From positions 1-54,960 of IMG/VR virus record IMGVR_UViG_3300020172_002489: DNA of 54,960 bases; one strand, 5' to 3'. The notes under the pieces were generated by a model. It ran no database searches, had not been told where the DNA came from, and was given only the letters and a program-made list of their open reading frames with translations. This document shows, piece after piece, positions 25,701 to 33,158 of the stretch (position 1 is its first letter; every line of letters starts with the position of its first letter). A program made the position numbers and the translations under genes. Source of the DNA: a virus.

Positions 25701-28435
25701 CAAAGAATGTTGTTGCCACAATATCACGAGTAAGAAGTTCCGCGCCAGTTGTAAACATTTCGGCAAACCCACAATCCCAAACTGTAACAAGTGGTTCTTT
25801 AGTTGGTATAGGAACACCGACTAATGTAACCGTTGTGGTAAATGAAGGTGGTTCAAATTATACATATAATACAAGTGGAGCAAATACTTTTAATATAACT
25901 GGTGTTACAAATGCTACAAATAATGGTAATGGTACAATCACGCCCAACACCCCAAGTAGTATTAGTGGTACGAGTGGTGTAATAACCATTTCTTACAGAA
26001 ACTCCGAAGGTACTTCGTTTACTGGTAAAACTATTGATTTTGTAGTTGGAGTAAATGGTATCGGTAGTCCAGGTGCAACTGGAGCAACTGGTGCTGCAGG
26101 AGCAAATGGTGCGAATGGTGCTGCAGGTTCAAATGGAGTTGTAATAAATGTGTCACCACCATCACAAACCATAAGTAGAAGTACAAGTGGTGTATTTGAT
26201 ACACCTGCAATTTTTACAGTAACAGTTTCTGAAAATGGAACTTTACTTACACATCAGGCCGGTACTGGTACACCATCTACTTCTTATTTTACAATTACAT
26301 CTTTAAGTAATGGTACATTAACGGCTGGAAGCGGTACTACTACTCCTGATATAACTCCATCAACACCATCATCAACGGCAGGATTAACAACTACATTCAA
26401 TGTAACTTATACCGATTCCAAAGGTACCACATCTTCTGCAATTGCTCAATCTCATGTGGTTAGTGTTGCATTAGATGGTTCAACTGGGCCAGGCGTGGTT
26501 CATACTGGAATTTGGGCATCGGGTAGGGCATATCAGTACTCGGATGGTCTGACAGATTCAACAGGTAGAAGAGATACCGTATTGTGGAGTTCGACTGGGT
26601 CTCCCCCATACGATACTTATTACGCAACAAATACTTCACATACATCAACAAATAATAGTAGTACATCAACTGGTAGACCTGATTTAGGTGGACCGTGGAC
26701 ATCTCTTGGTACTCAAGATTTCTTTGTTGCTGCAAAGATTGGTATATTTGAAGAATCGTATGTCCAAAACACATTAAACATTGGTACAAATAATAATGGT
26801 GGAGTTTCTTCTGCTAATATAACTTTGGCTGGGAGTACATCGAATCCATATATTTCAATAGGACAAAGTGGAACTGTTGGTTCACAAGGATATAATATAA
26901 CTGGTATATTCTTAGGTCAAGATAGTGGAACTTCAAAACTTTCTTTAAAATCTGCAACAAATTCTTTAACTTGGGATGGAACAAATCTAAACATAGTTGG
27001 TAATTTAAGTGTTGGTAGTACAGTTCCAAATACAGTAGTAACTGGATTGGGAGCATTGGCAACTCAAAGTAGTGTATCAACTGGCCAAGTTACTGGTCTT
27101 GGAACATTGGCAACTCAAAATACAGTATCAACGGGACAAGTTACAGGATTAGGAGCATTAGCAACTTTAAGTACCGTAACAAATACAGAATTAGCGGCCA
27201 ACGCGGTAACGGAAGGTAAAATAGCAACAGATGCAGTTACTTCTGGTAAAATATCAGCGAACGCAATAGTTGCCGATAAAATTGCTGCAAATGCAATAGT
27301 TGCCGATAAAATTGCTACAAATGCTATAACTGCAGGTAAGATTGCTGCTGGTTCAGTAACGGCTGATAAAATAACAGTAAGTGAATTATCGGCGTTAGGT
27401 GCTACAATTGGAGGTTGGTCGATATCAAATACAGCTATATCAAAAACTACTGGTGGACAAGGTACTATTACTTTAGATTCTAGTAATAACAAAATTGTAT
27501 TAAGTGATACATCGGCTACTAGGTTTGAAGTTAATACTTCTACTAGTTTAACAATCCCAACTACATCAACGGATAGAAAAACATTAATTAGTAATGCCGG
27601 ATTTTTAGTGGCAAGAGATGATGAAAGATATTTTAGACATATTACTGATGGTGCTGCACCTATAGGCGGAAAATCATTCGTTTTTAATGATACTAAAGGT
27701 GGGTTTAGAACCGATATACTCACATTTCATACTCCTGTATTATCTGAAGATTATTTAAAATTTCCAACTTCAAGTGCCAATCTTGATAATGATTCGTTAT
27801 TACCATATCAAATAGTTAGTGGAACACCTAACCTATCATTTCCAATTTGGATGCCTAGAACATCGGAAGTAATAATGTACGATAGACCAGGTGACCCAGG
27901 CGGTGGTTACCAAGCAGGAAGTCAACCGTATAATGCAGGTGGATTACAAACTGATGGTGGAACTACTATTGGTGGAACTACATTTAGAATACATACTGGA
28001 GTACCGGAAAATGATAGTACATTTGGTGGTGTTACATTACCTCTTCGTTTTAGAATAGACCGATATGGTAGTGTTCAAATTCCAATATTAGCAAATGGTA
28101 CAATTACTACAATTAATAATATTGGCCAACTATCAACCTCATCTGATAAAAATTTAAAAATAGATGCTGGATTTATTGAAAACGGGCTTGATAAAGTATT
28201 AGCACTAAAACCACGATACTTTTATTGGAAAAATGATACATCAGCACCAAAAAAACAATTAGGATTTTATGCACAAGAAGTAAATGAAGTTTCCGAAGAA
28301 ACTGCCAATACACCTGCCGAAGGAGGTGGATGGGGAATTTACGATAGAGGTTTAATTGCTATTTTAACAAAAGCTATACAAGAATTATCTGAAAAAGTAG
28401 AAAAATTAGAAGCAAAAATAAGTGGGTCTATATGA
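22715..28435 (+). CDS. long tail fibre with Ig-like repeats, collagen-like stretch and S74 self-cleaving chaperone domain
   Basis: I chose ATG 22715 (1906 aa) over the in-frame ATG at 22697 because GGAG sits 6 bases upstream and the protein then starts MAIIKSFSPFQ. Layout: beta-rich shaft (1-780), four Ig-like repeats of about 100 aa (about 785-1255), a collagen-like Gly-X-Y run between repeats 3 and 4, a variable segment with RAYQYSDGLTD, three 17-aa and six 10-aa repeats (1443-1553), a fibre tip, and a C-terminal peptidase S74 intramolecular chaperone (about 1805-1906). The chaperone has the SDKNLK motif (Ser1810, Lys1815) and ends in a coiled coil. It likely forms a trimeric receptor-binding fibre that cleaves off its own chaperone. 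Confidence 0.9.
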   Translation: MAIIKSFSPFQNLSNFSTFIVDRNPNSDFFRITEFKETFSGGKNGFLIEGSEFLKETTEVKIEILDVEGNPVYFEPGKGIPDYYEGVSSLVSVHVYPDTPIGIGKITVLGELKEYINENGTLLPIPNEWKGVYNVKWERTFKINRNISNEDTVRFYRRPLVSISELVKPIFSKTIPSVTQSGSLEGIALQPTAGSNLSTWTAGTIYKLKITDGGSWTGSVDENIINLPSLPYSPTVREVLNSKEILVDVPYSIGNIVTNFSATPYTTSFEFLENQTIDSSALTGSFAKINISNLKTFVGDVARVKVFRKSRNEVTDFQFVQESKLESTELLRDITLPNDTEISYGNFTQTNLSNYWVTSSNSHPVSINVDVLQSAVKTDYNFSAGGIQQLITSESFSITKDVEYTLTFKTLISGSLNGSEYLRGYLSASDGYQQTFLNISGSDIYKTRQIVSQNIIANPISASNAKLVFDISGSDWYISNISLKNAQETSFSPDEFVLIQDIPRKLESETFDFRFEFYDINNNYVPVDVVASATFDGGNDFPTSAKILTLQSDRNAFRFFTGSIANPPFQQIGFTTTRQNIAGDITYDRSVFDITGSYISEAQYLSLGGTEYPGRLHTSSSAGFVVQLDEFSGSLDTSTTSLFRVGFITYTASADGLEDYETIYRLEDGDNAPGLFASSTANQFIYKATDLSLNPTGQVIVFDVRRKNLSSVGSPIIINSGSQVGTGPALNLLFDDPTTGVATYFLSGSTYNFLSGSTTYVFTSSDSFGIDYHDQIKITPVKILDGLSVNLTNENASLPALSTGFVSSGSFVATSGSVSVKVGAEDISRQEGLTTNNRFDIISASGVNCTPNDDTPDDSTYGITTLTADSGSLTLLVRYKDGAGDTTDVTKVVTYSKSKRGVPNVEVAVTPTAQSIQSNSRGSGSATPQTLTVTALEGGIDRFTGFGSITPTNGLTINSSSPPTITFTSNASSMTSDSGTVTIPVNFTDSENVSGTKNVVATISRVRSSAPVVNISANPQSQTVTSGSLVGIGTPTNVTVVVNEGGSNYTYNTSGANTFNITGVTNATNNGNGTITPNTPSSISGTSGVITISYRNSEGTSFTGKTIDFVVGVNGIGSPGATGATGAAGANGANGAAGSNGVVINVSPPSQTISRSTSGVFDTPAIFTVTVSENGTLLTHQAGTGTPSTSYFTITSLSNGTLTAGSGTTTPDITPSTPSSTAGLTTTFNVTYTDSKGTTSSAIAQSHVVSVALDGSTGPGVVHTGIWASGRAYQYSDGLTDSTGRRDTVLWSSTGSPPYDTYYATNTSHTSTNNSSTSTGRPDLGGPWTSLGTQDFFVAAKIGIFEESYVQNTLNIGTNNNGGVSSANITLAGSTSNPYISIGQSGTVGSQGYNITGIFLGQDSGTSKLSLKSATNSLTWDGTNLNIVGNLSVGSTVPNTVVTGLGALATQSSVSTGQVTGLGTLATQNTVSTGQVTGLGALATLSTVTNTELAANAVTEGKIATDAVTSGKISANAIVADKIAANAIVADKIATNAITAGKIAAGSVTADKITVSELSALGATIGGWSISNTAISKTTGGQGTITLDSSNNKIVLSDTSATRFEVNTSTSLTIPTTSTDRKTLISNAGFLVARDDERYFRHITDGAAPIGGKSFVFNDTKGGFRTDILTFHTPVLSEDYLKFPTSSANLDNDSLLPYQIVSGTPNLSFPIWMPRTSEVIMYDRPGDPGGGYQAGSQPYNAGGLQTDGGTTIGGTTFRIHTGVPENDSTFGGVTLPLRFRIDRYGSVQIPILANGTITTINNIGQLSTSSDKNLKIDAGFIENGLDKVLALKPRYFYWKNDTSAPKKQLGFYAQEVNEVSEETANTPAEGGGWGIYDRGLIAILTKAIQELSEKVEKLEAKISGSI
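26063..26137 (+). repeat. collagen-like Gly-X-Y coding repeat
   Basis: Eight Gly-X-Y triplets (GSP GAT GAT GAA GAN GAN GAA GSN) lie in the tail-fibre gene between the third and fourth Ig-like repeats, from residue 1117. They probably form a short triple helix in the fibre trimer. Confidence 0.85.
27041..27193 (+). repeat. three tandem 17-residue fibre repeats
   Basis: Three 51-base units encode TGLGALATQSSVSTGQV, TGLGTLATQNTVSTGQV and a diverged TGLGALATLSTVTNTEL. This repeat type is common in fibre shafts and gives a beta-structured stalk. Confidence 0.85.
27194..27373 (+). repeat. six tandem 10-residue fibre repeats
   Basis: Six 30-base units encode variants of ANAIVADKIA. One 24-base stretch is repeated exactly at 27263-27286 and 27293-27316. 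This is a coding repeat in the fibre shaft, with Ala/Ile/Gly-Lys-Ile periodicity. Confidence 0.88.
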
Positions 28436-28541
28436 TAGTTTATATCCAGATTTGTCTAGCATAAGTGGTGAAAATTGGATTTGTATAGTTTGGGTTTGGA
28501 AAAATAAATTTTAAATACTTAGATAAAAGTTATATTAGAAT

Positions 28542-29573
28542 ATGAAGGTTTTAATTTCAACAGGTGGAGGTAATACGATAGTAGGTGGCTCTGATATGTG
28601 GGTAAACGATTTTCTTAAATACGTCTGGCCTACTCTTCCTTTGAAAAAAAGTTGGAAATTATTATTTGATTCAAAAAGACCTGCTAGTTTTAATCCAGTC
28701 TCCCTACCAAAAGGTCTTGCATATCATTTTCATGGAGATAACCCCGATGTAACGGAACAATGGTTAAAAAATTGTGAAGAAATTCATGTTTTACATCCAC
28801 ATTATCATAAGAGACCTCATATATGGCAGCATGAGGATAAATTTGAAACAATATTTGTTCATGCTTATGCTAAAGAAATTTTAAATGTTTTGGATAATAT
28901 GCCTGAATTAAATCAAATTCAAACTCAAACAAATGTTGATGTAAAATTTTATGAGGAGTATCTTTCAACATTTAGAAAACGAGTATGGATTGGTAATAAT
29001 CATTCAACATTATTAGATGATTTTCCAAATTATACATATGAAATTCCAAATTTTTATAAATTTAAACATAACTTACCACTCACTTCTCATATTGATAATG
29101 GAAAAATAGGATTTGCTTCGAGGACAGAAACTAGAAAATGTTTGCATTGGTTAAATGGTCATCAAGGATTCGCATTGACATCTCAACATGATGTAAAGAA
29201 TCTAAGAGATACTACAACTTATACATTAAAAGATATTGATATTTATCAATGGGACCCTGATATTTATCATTTTTTCATGTTAAAAAATTGGGGTATTTTT
29301 CATGGGGCATATTTTAAAGAACCATTTGGTTATTCTATTTTTCAATCGGTTGATTATGGAAAACTACCAATTTTAAATCACGATTGGGCACCCGAAGTAG
29401 AATACAAATACAGAGTTGGAAATAAGATGGAATTTGATAAAATGGTAAAAATTATTTTAAAAGATTCGTATGAAACTCGTTTAGAAAATTTTACAAATTT
29501 AAAATCTTATATGCTGAAGTTTGATAATGTGGAAAAATGGGTAGATGATGTTCGAAACGTCTTACTCAGATAA
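28542..29573 (+). CDS. GT4-like glycosyltransferase
   Basis: A 343-aa GT-B type enzyme. The N-terminus, MKVLISTGGGNTIVGGSDMW, is the Gly-rich acceptor-side loop. The C-terminal donor-side motif is EPFGYSIFQSVDYGKLPIL, starting at Glu260. In GT4 enzymes this motif is E-x7-E; here the second Glu is Gln268, so activity may be altered. A 106-base gap separates it from the tail fibre, with no late-type motif visible, and it opens the glycan island. The acceptor is unknown. The family call is moderate to good. Confidence 0.72.
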   Translation: MKVLISTGGGNTIVGGSDMWVNDFLKYVWPTLPLKKSWKLLFDSKRPASFNPVSLPKGLAYHFHGDNPDVTEQWLKNCEEIHVLHPHYHKRPHIWQHEDKFETIFVHAYAKEILNVLDNMPELNQIQTQTNVDVKFYEEYLSTFRKRVWIGNNHSTLLDDFPNYTYEIPNFYKFKHNLPLTSHIDNGKIGFASRTETRKCLHWLNGHQGFALTSQHDVKNLRDTTTYTLKDIDIYQWDPDIYHFFMLKNWGIFHGAYFKEPFGYSIFQSVDYGKLPILNHDWAPEVEYKYRVGNKMEFDKMVKIILKDSYETRLENFTNLKSYMLKFDNVEKWVDDVRNVLLR

Positions 29574-29725
29574 TTTTTTATATATTTTTATATAAATATA
29601 TATCGTTTGAGAGAATCTCTCATACTTATACTAAGAAGGGGGGTAGGGGGGTAGTTAAAATAGTTATTAAACTATTAGTTTAAATAAGTATAAAAAAATA
29701 GTATATACTATAAGTTATTAATACT
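29574..29725 (+). other. 152-base noncoding region with G-runs and nested palindromes
   Basis: No gene was found here. The region holds TATAAATA on the + strand at 29591-29598 within an AT palindrome, a GAGAGA/TCTCTC inverted repeat at about 29609-29621, two G6 runs in GGGGGGTAGGGGGG at about 29638-29651, and a TAGTATATACTA palindrome near 29700. It is the most structured gap in the window and may hold a promoter, an RNA element or a protein-binding site. Confidence 0.5.
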
Positions 29726-30508
29726 ATGGGTAGCATTATTAATCTTAATATCGTAAAAGATTTTTTCACAAACAACCAAACTCAACAAAAGGATGTCGAT
29801 GGTGAGTCTTATGTCGAATTAAATCCTATTAAGTATCGTTGGACACATGGTGCAACTGATTTACATTTAGGTGATGGGTTATTAATTTATTCTACGATTC
29901 AATACATGAGGGCAAAGACTTGTGTTTGTTTGGGAAGTGGGGGTGGTTTCATTCCAAGAGTCATGTCTCAAGCAAGAATGGAATTACACGAACAAGAAAT
30001 TTTTACTGGTGATAAATTAATGGAATGGGGTGATATTGGAACAACCATTCTTGTAGATGCATCAAATGGAGTTGGTGGTCAAACTGATTGGGTAGATGAA
30101 GAATCATTTTTTAGACAACATTTTCCTTGTAGAATTATTTTAGATACAACTGAAAATGCATTTTACAATTATTTTGTAAAAGAAGATGTTAAAATTGATT
30201 ATTTACACATAGATGCTGGACATTCCTACGAAAATGTAAAACAAGATTTTGAACTATATTCACAACTTTTAAATCCGTGGGGTATAATTTCAATTCATGA
30301 TACTGATTTATCTTACGAGAAAGAGCATATTATTACTAATGATGTAAAATCAGAAAATCATCAAGAATATGCACATGGACCATCTCGGTTTGTTAAAGAA
30401 CTAAAACAAAATTCAGAGTGGGAGGTTTTTAATTTTTTTAATAATGGTATTTTAAGAACTAAACCAGCATCAACTGGTTTAACTTTTATTCAAAGATGCA
30501 AAAACTAA
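29726..30508 (+). CDS. class I SAM-dependent methyltransferase
   Basis: The 260-aa protein shows the Rossmann-type methyltransferase pattern. Motif I is CLGSGGGF (residues 68-75), an acidic strand end follows at ILVDAS, and YLHIDAGHSYENV (159-171) is followed by WGIISIHDTDL near 190. The last motifs are typical of Methyltransf_24 and related sugar or cephalosporin-hydroxylase-like methyltransferases. It probably O-methylates a sugar or glycan in this island. The 3' end overlaps the next gene by 13 bases. The substrate is inferred from context only. Confidence 0.8.
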   Translation: MGSIINLNIVKDFFTNNQTQQKDVDGESYVELNPIKYRWTHGATDLHLGDGLLIYSTIQYMRAKTCVCLGSGGGFIPRVMSQARMELHEQEIFTGDKLMEWGDIGTTILVDASNGVGGQTDWVDEESFFRQHFPCRIILDTTENAFYNYFVKEDVKIDYLHIDAGHSYENVKQDFELYSQLLNPWGIISIHDTDLSYEKEHIITNDVKSENHQEYAHGPSRFVKELKQNSEWEVFNFFNNGILRTKPASTGLTFIQRCKN

Positions 30509-31347
30509 ATTTGGTTAATGTTGTAGGCCATAATACTACAATGTTAAAACATATGTTAAATCACTATAACGATATGGTAGATGAAATATATGTAGTAGTT
30601 TATAGACAACACGAACTTGATGGTATTTTAGAAGAAATAGTTAATCTTGGCATAAAACCATATAAAGTTGTAACCGAACCAAAATTTAATTGGGAAAGGG
30701 TAACTGAACTATATAATGAAGTAAAACAAACAAAACCTAACGAATGGTGGGTAGTTTCCGATGATGATGAATTTCATATTTACCCCAAGCCAATCAGAGA
30801 AATGATTTCTGAATGTGAAGAAAATGGATGGGATTTTATTACTGGTGGATTTCTCGATAGGATAGGAGAGAATGGTAATTTTCCATTAGTTACACAACAA
30901 ACTGATATTTGGAATGAGTTTCCACTTGCCGGATTTTTTAGATTTCCAATGAGTGGGGCTTGTCCAAATAAAGTTTGTGTGATGAAAGGTTCGGTAAATG
31001 TAACACCTGGTCAACATTATGTAGATTTTGGGAATGGTAAAAACTCTTGGGGAAAAGAAAATATCAAACACCCAAAAAGATACCCAATTGGAAGAGGAGA
31101 GGGATTGATTCAGGTCCATCACTTTAAATGGGATTCTACCGTATTGGAACGATTAAAAGAAGTTTCTGAAACAAAAAAGGATTATACTTACTGGCAAGAA
31201 TACTTAAAAATGTTTAAATCAATCGAACTATTTGATTGGAAAATTGATATAAATAATCCCGAATTTATGTTTGAACGGATGAATTCAAAAAATCATTGGG
31301 GATATTCAAGGTGGGATAAGCTCACTAAAAAAATTGTACTAATTTAA
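30496..31347 (+). CDS. glycosyltransferase (GT2/GT92-like, GT-A fold)
   Basis: A 283-aa protein with the layout of short GT-A transferases that act in glycan assembly. An N-terminal NVVGHNTTMLKHMLNHY helix-strand start is followed by WWVVSDDDEF (residues 84-93), the DxD-type metal and nucleotide-sugar motif, and a later HHFKWD segment in the C-terminal third. It overlaps the methyltransferase gene by 13 bases. Sugar donor and acceptor are not predictable from sequence. Confidence 0.78.
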   Translation: MQKLNLVNVVGHNTTMLKHMLNHYNDMVDEIYVVVYRQHELDGILEEIVNLGIKPYKVVTEPKFNWERVTELYNEVKQTKPNEWWVVSDDDEFHIYPKPIREMISECEENGWDFITGGFLDRIGENGNFPLVTQQTDIWNEFPLAGFFRFPMSGACPNKVCVMKGSVNVTPGQHYVDFGNGKNSWGKENIKHPKRYPIGRGEGLIQVHHFKWDSTVLERLKEVSETKKDYTYWQEYLKMFKSIELFDWKIDINNPEFMFERMNSKNHWGYSRWDKLTKKIVLI

Positions 31348-31354
31348 AAAATAA

Positions 31355-31366
31355 TATATTTATATA
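31355..31366 (+). promoter_or_regulatory. late-type promoter motif TATATTTATATA
   Basis: Exact copy, 22 bases before the start at 31389 and 7 bases after the preceding stop. It would drive the galactosyltransferase and radical SAM genes in the same programme as the virion genes. Confidence 0.6.
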
Positions 31367-31388
31367 TACGAATAAAAATAAAAAAGTT

Positions 31389-31592
31389 ATGGCTGTTACG
31401 AAAAAAATTGGTGATGAAAACCAACAAATTTTAGAAGAGAGAAAAGTTAAAGCATTAGAAAAAATTGCTAATTCTCTTGATGCATTAACCATTTGGTTTG
31501 AAGAAATTGATAAAGATACTTGGGGTCCAAGAATCGAATGGTATTTATCGTTGTGGAAAGATAAATATATCGATGGTGATTCTAAAAAATAA
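31389..31592 (+). CDS. small hypothetical protein
   Basis: The 67-aa protein is not recognised. It is Glu/Lys-rich, with a predicted amphipathic helix at residues 10-40, then a Trp-rich end (DTWGPRIEWYLSLWKD). It lies directly after a late-type motif and 4 bases before the first GT7-LamG gene, so it may be a small partner of that enzyme. No function can be assigned. Confidence 0.7.
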   Translation: MAVTKKIGDENQQILEERKVKALEKIANSLDALTIWFEEIDKDTWGPRIEWYLSLWKDKYIDGDSKK

Positions 31593-31596
31593 TTAA

Positions 31597-33021
31597 ATGC
31601 ATAAATTAGGAATAATAGTTCCTTACCGAAATCGATTTGGTCACCTTCAAGAATTTAAAAAATCAATAGTTGAATATCTCGATTCAAATTCATATCAAAA
31701 TTATGTAATCATTATTGTAGAACAAGATGATGCAAAATTATTCAATCGTGGAATGCTACTAAATATCGGTTTCAAAGAAGCAAAGAAACAAGATTGTGGT
31801 TATGTAGCATTCCACGATGTGGATATGATACCTAAAAATGTAGATTATTCATATTCAGATAACCCACTTCATCTTTCTACTGATTTTATTTTGGAGGATG
31901 ACGAAAAACCAAGAACTATTTTTGATGAATATTTTGGTGGAGTAACCATGTTTCCAATCGATAAATTCGAAGAAATCGATGGATATTCAAACAAGTATTG
32001 GGGGTGGGGATATGAGGATGATGATTTAAGATTAAGATGTTCGGAAAAAGGAATTCCATTACAAACACTTAAAATTAAAAACTATAAATCAAACGGAAAA
32101 TCTTTAAAATTAAATGGTGTAAATGCTTTTGTTAAAGTAAAAAACACAATTGATTTCAGACAAAGTTTTTCAATTTTTATTTCTTTTTATCCTGATAAAT
32201 TATATCTCAATCATGAGAAATCTTCAGATGAATTTACGGTATTTAGTATTCCTGGTTATGATTTTGGTATAAGTTATACATCTTTTAATCGATATAATTT
32301 TTGTTGTTTTGATTCGAAATTAACACCATTATATGTAAATTCAAATATCAAACCAAACTACAAAACCAATATGGTAGTCAGTTTTGATTCTTTATCAAAT
32401 TTGATTAAAATTTATCAAGATGGTTCAGAAATTGGTCAACTAGAAAATTTTAAAAAACTTTACAAATATAACACAAAAGAATATTATTACTTGGGTGTAG
32501 GTGACCCAAATAGAGAAATCATACCAAACTTTTTTAAAGGATATATTGATGGTTTTGCACAATGGGATAAAGTTTTAACTGATACTGAAATTTTAGATAT
32601 ATCAAAAAACGAAACTAATTTATTAAATAAAAATTTTGGTAATTATAACTCAGCAAATTCGTTAAATACTTATTATGATTCTAATCACATAAAGTATTAC
32701 AAACTAACTGATTTATCAGGAAACGAAAATGATGGTGAAATTGTAAATTGTGAAATTGTAGATTTAGATATACCGAAATATACTGAAGTAAAAATCCCAT
32801 ATAGAAGAAATGGATTATTTAAATCTTTAAAACATGATGAAAATGGATTTGACGGGCAACGATGGAAAGACAAACACACTCGTTATAATCAATTAAGATT
32901 TGTAAACGAAGTATCGAATCACATATCGTTAATTAATAGAGATGGGTTATCTACTTTAAAATATCTTCTTTACGGTAAAACGGAATCTGATAATATAATA
33001 CACTTAAATGTGGGAATATAA
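31597..33021 (+). CDS. beta-4-galactosyltransferase-like (GT7) enzyme with inserted LamG domain
   Basis: The first half of the 474-aa protein matches the GT7 family: VPYRNR (8-13), FNRG (49-52), HDVD metal motif (73-76), YFGG (112-115) and GWGYEDDD (136-143). A LamG-like domain follows at about 165-395 (KSLKLNGVNAFVKV start, GYIDGFAQWDKVLTDTEI near its end). GT7 sequence then resumes: SLKHDENG with His413 at the usual metal-ligand position, and DGLSTLKY (449-456). The lectin domain therefore sits inside the catalytic domain rather than at an end. The enzyme probably transfers Gal or GalNAc to a glycan. The gene at 33155 has the same design. Confidence 0.85.
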   Translation: MHKLGIIVPYRNRFGHLQEFKKSIVEYLDSNSYQNYVIIIVEQDDAKLFNRGMLLNIGFKEAKKQDCGYVAFHDVDMIPKNVDYSYSDNPLHLSTDFILEDDEKPRTIFDEYFGGVTMFPIDKFEEIDGYSNKYWGWGYEDDDLRLRCSEKGIPLQTLKIKNYKSNGKSLKLNGVNAFVKVKNTIDFRQSFSIFISFYPDKLYLNHEKSSDEFTVFSIPGYDFGISYTSFNRYNFCCFDSKLTPLYVNSNIKPNYKTNMVVSFDSLSNLIKIYQDGSEIGQLENFKKLYKYNTKEYYYLGVGDPNREIIPNFFKGYIDGFAQWDKVLTDTEILDISKNETNLLNKNFGNYNSANSLNTYYDSNHIKYYKLTDLSGNENDGEIVNCEIVDLDIPKYTEVKIPYRRNGLFKSLKHDENGFDGQRWKDKHTRYNQLRFVNEVSNHISLINRDGLSTLKYLLYGKTESDNIIHLNVGI

Positions 33022-33035
33022 AAACATTTTATTAT

Positions 33036-33158
33036 ATGATATCATTTACAACAGAAGAATGTAAAAAAATAATTAAATTATCCTTACCACAAAGTTTAGA
33101 ACTTACACATATATGTATTTCAAAAACTACCATATCTAACACTAAAAGTTTACTATGA
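33036..33158 (+). CDS. 40-aa ORF, possible remnant of an oxygenase-type gene
   Basis: ATG at 33036 runs for 40 codons; its TGA overlaps the ATG of the next gene in an ATGA junction, which suggests translational coupling. The N-terminus, MISFTTEECKKIIKLS, looks like the start of 2OG-Fe(II) oxygenases (S.EEC..II.L), but no His-x-Asp motif follows. It may be a degraded gene start or a leader peptide. Support is the junction and codon run only. Confidence 0.35.
   Translation: MISFTTEECKKIIKLSLPQSLELTHICISKTTISNTKSLL

Noticed and set aside
25453-25758. A 101-codon - strand frame opposite the Ig-like repeats
   Set aside because: It is a by-product of Thr/Ser/Gly-rich sense codons; it ends at no natural boundary and has no recognisable protein pattern.
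27194-27373. Repeats at 30-base period, at first sight CRISPR-like
   Set aside because: They stay in frame in the fibre gene, encode decapeptide repeats and have no unique spacers.
27115-27723. A 202-codon open frame on the - strand within the tail fibre gene
   Set aside because: It is the antisense shadow of the repetitive Ala/Ile/Lys fibre region; its Val/Ala/Ile-rich protein mirrors the sense codons and no promoter or ribosome site fits.
29591-29598. TATAAATA on the + strand as a classical T4 late promoter
   Set aside because: It is 127 bases from the next start, lies in a long AT palindrome and is not repeated before other genes here, unlike TATATTTATATA.
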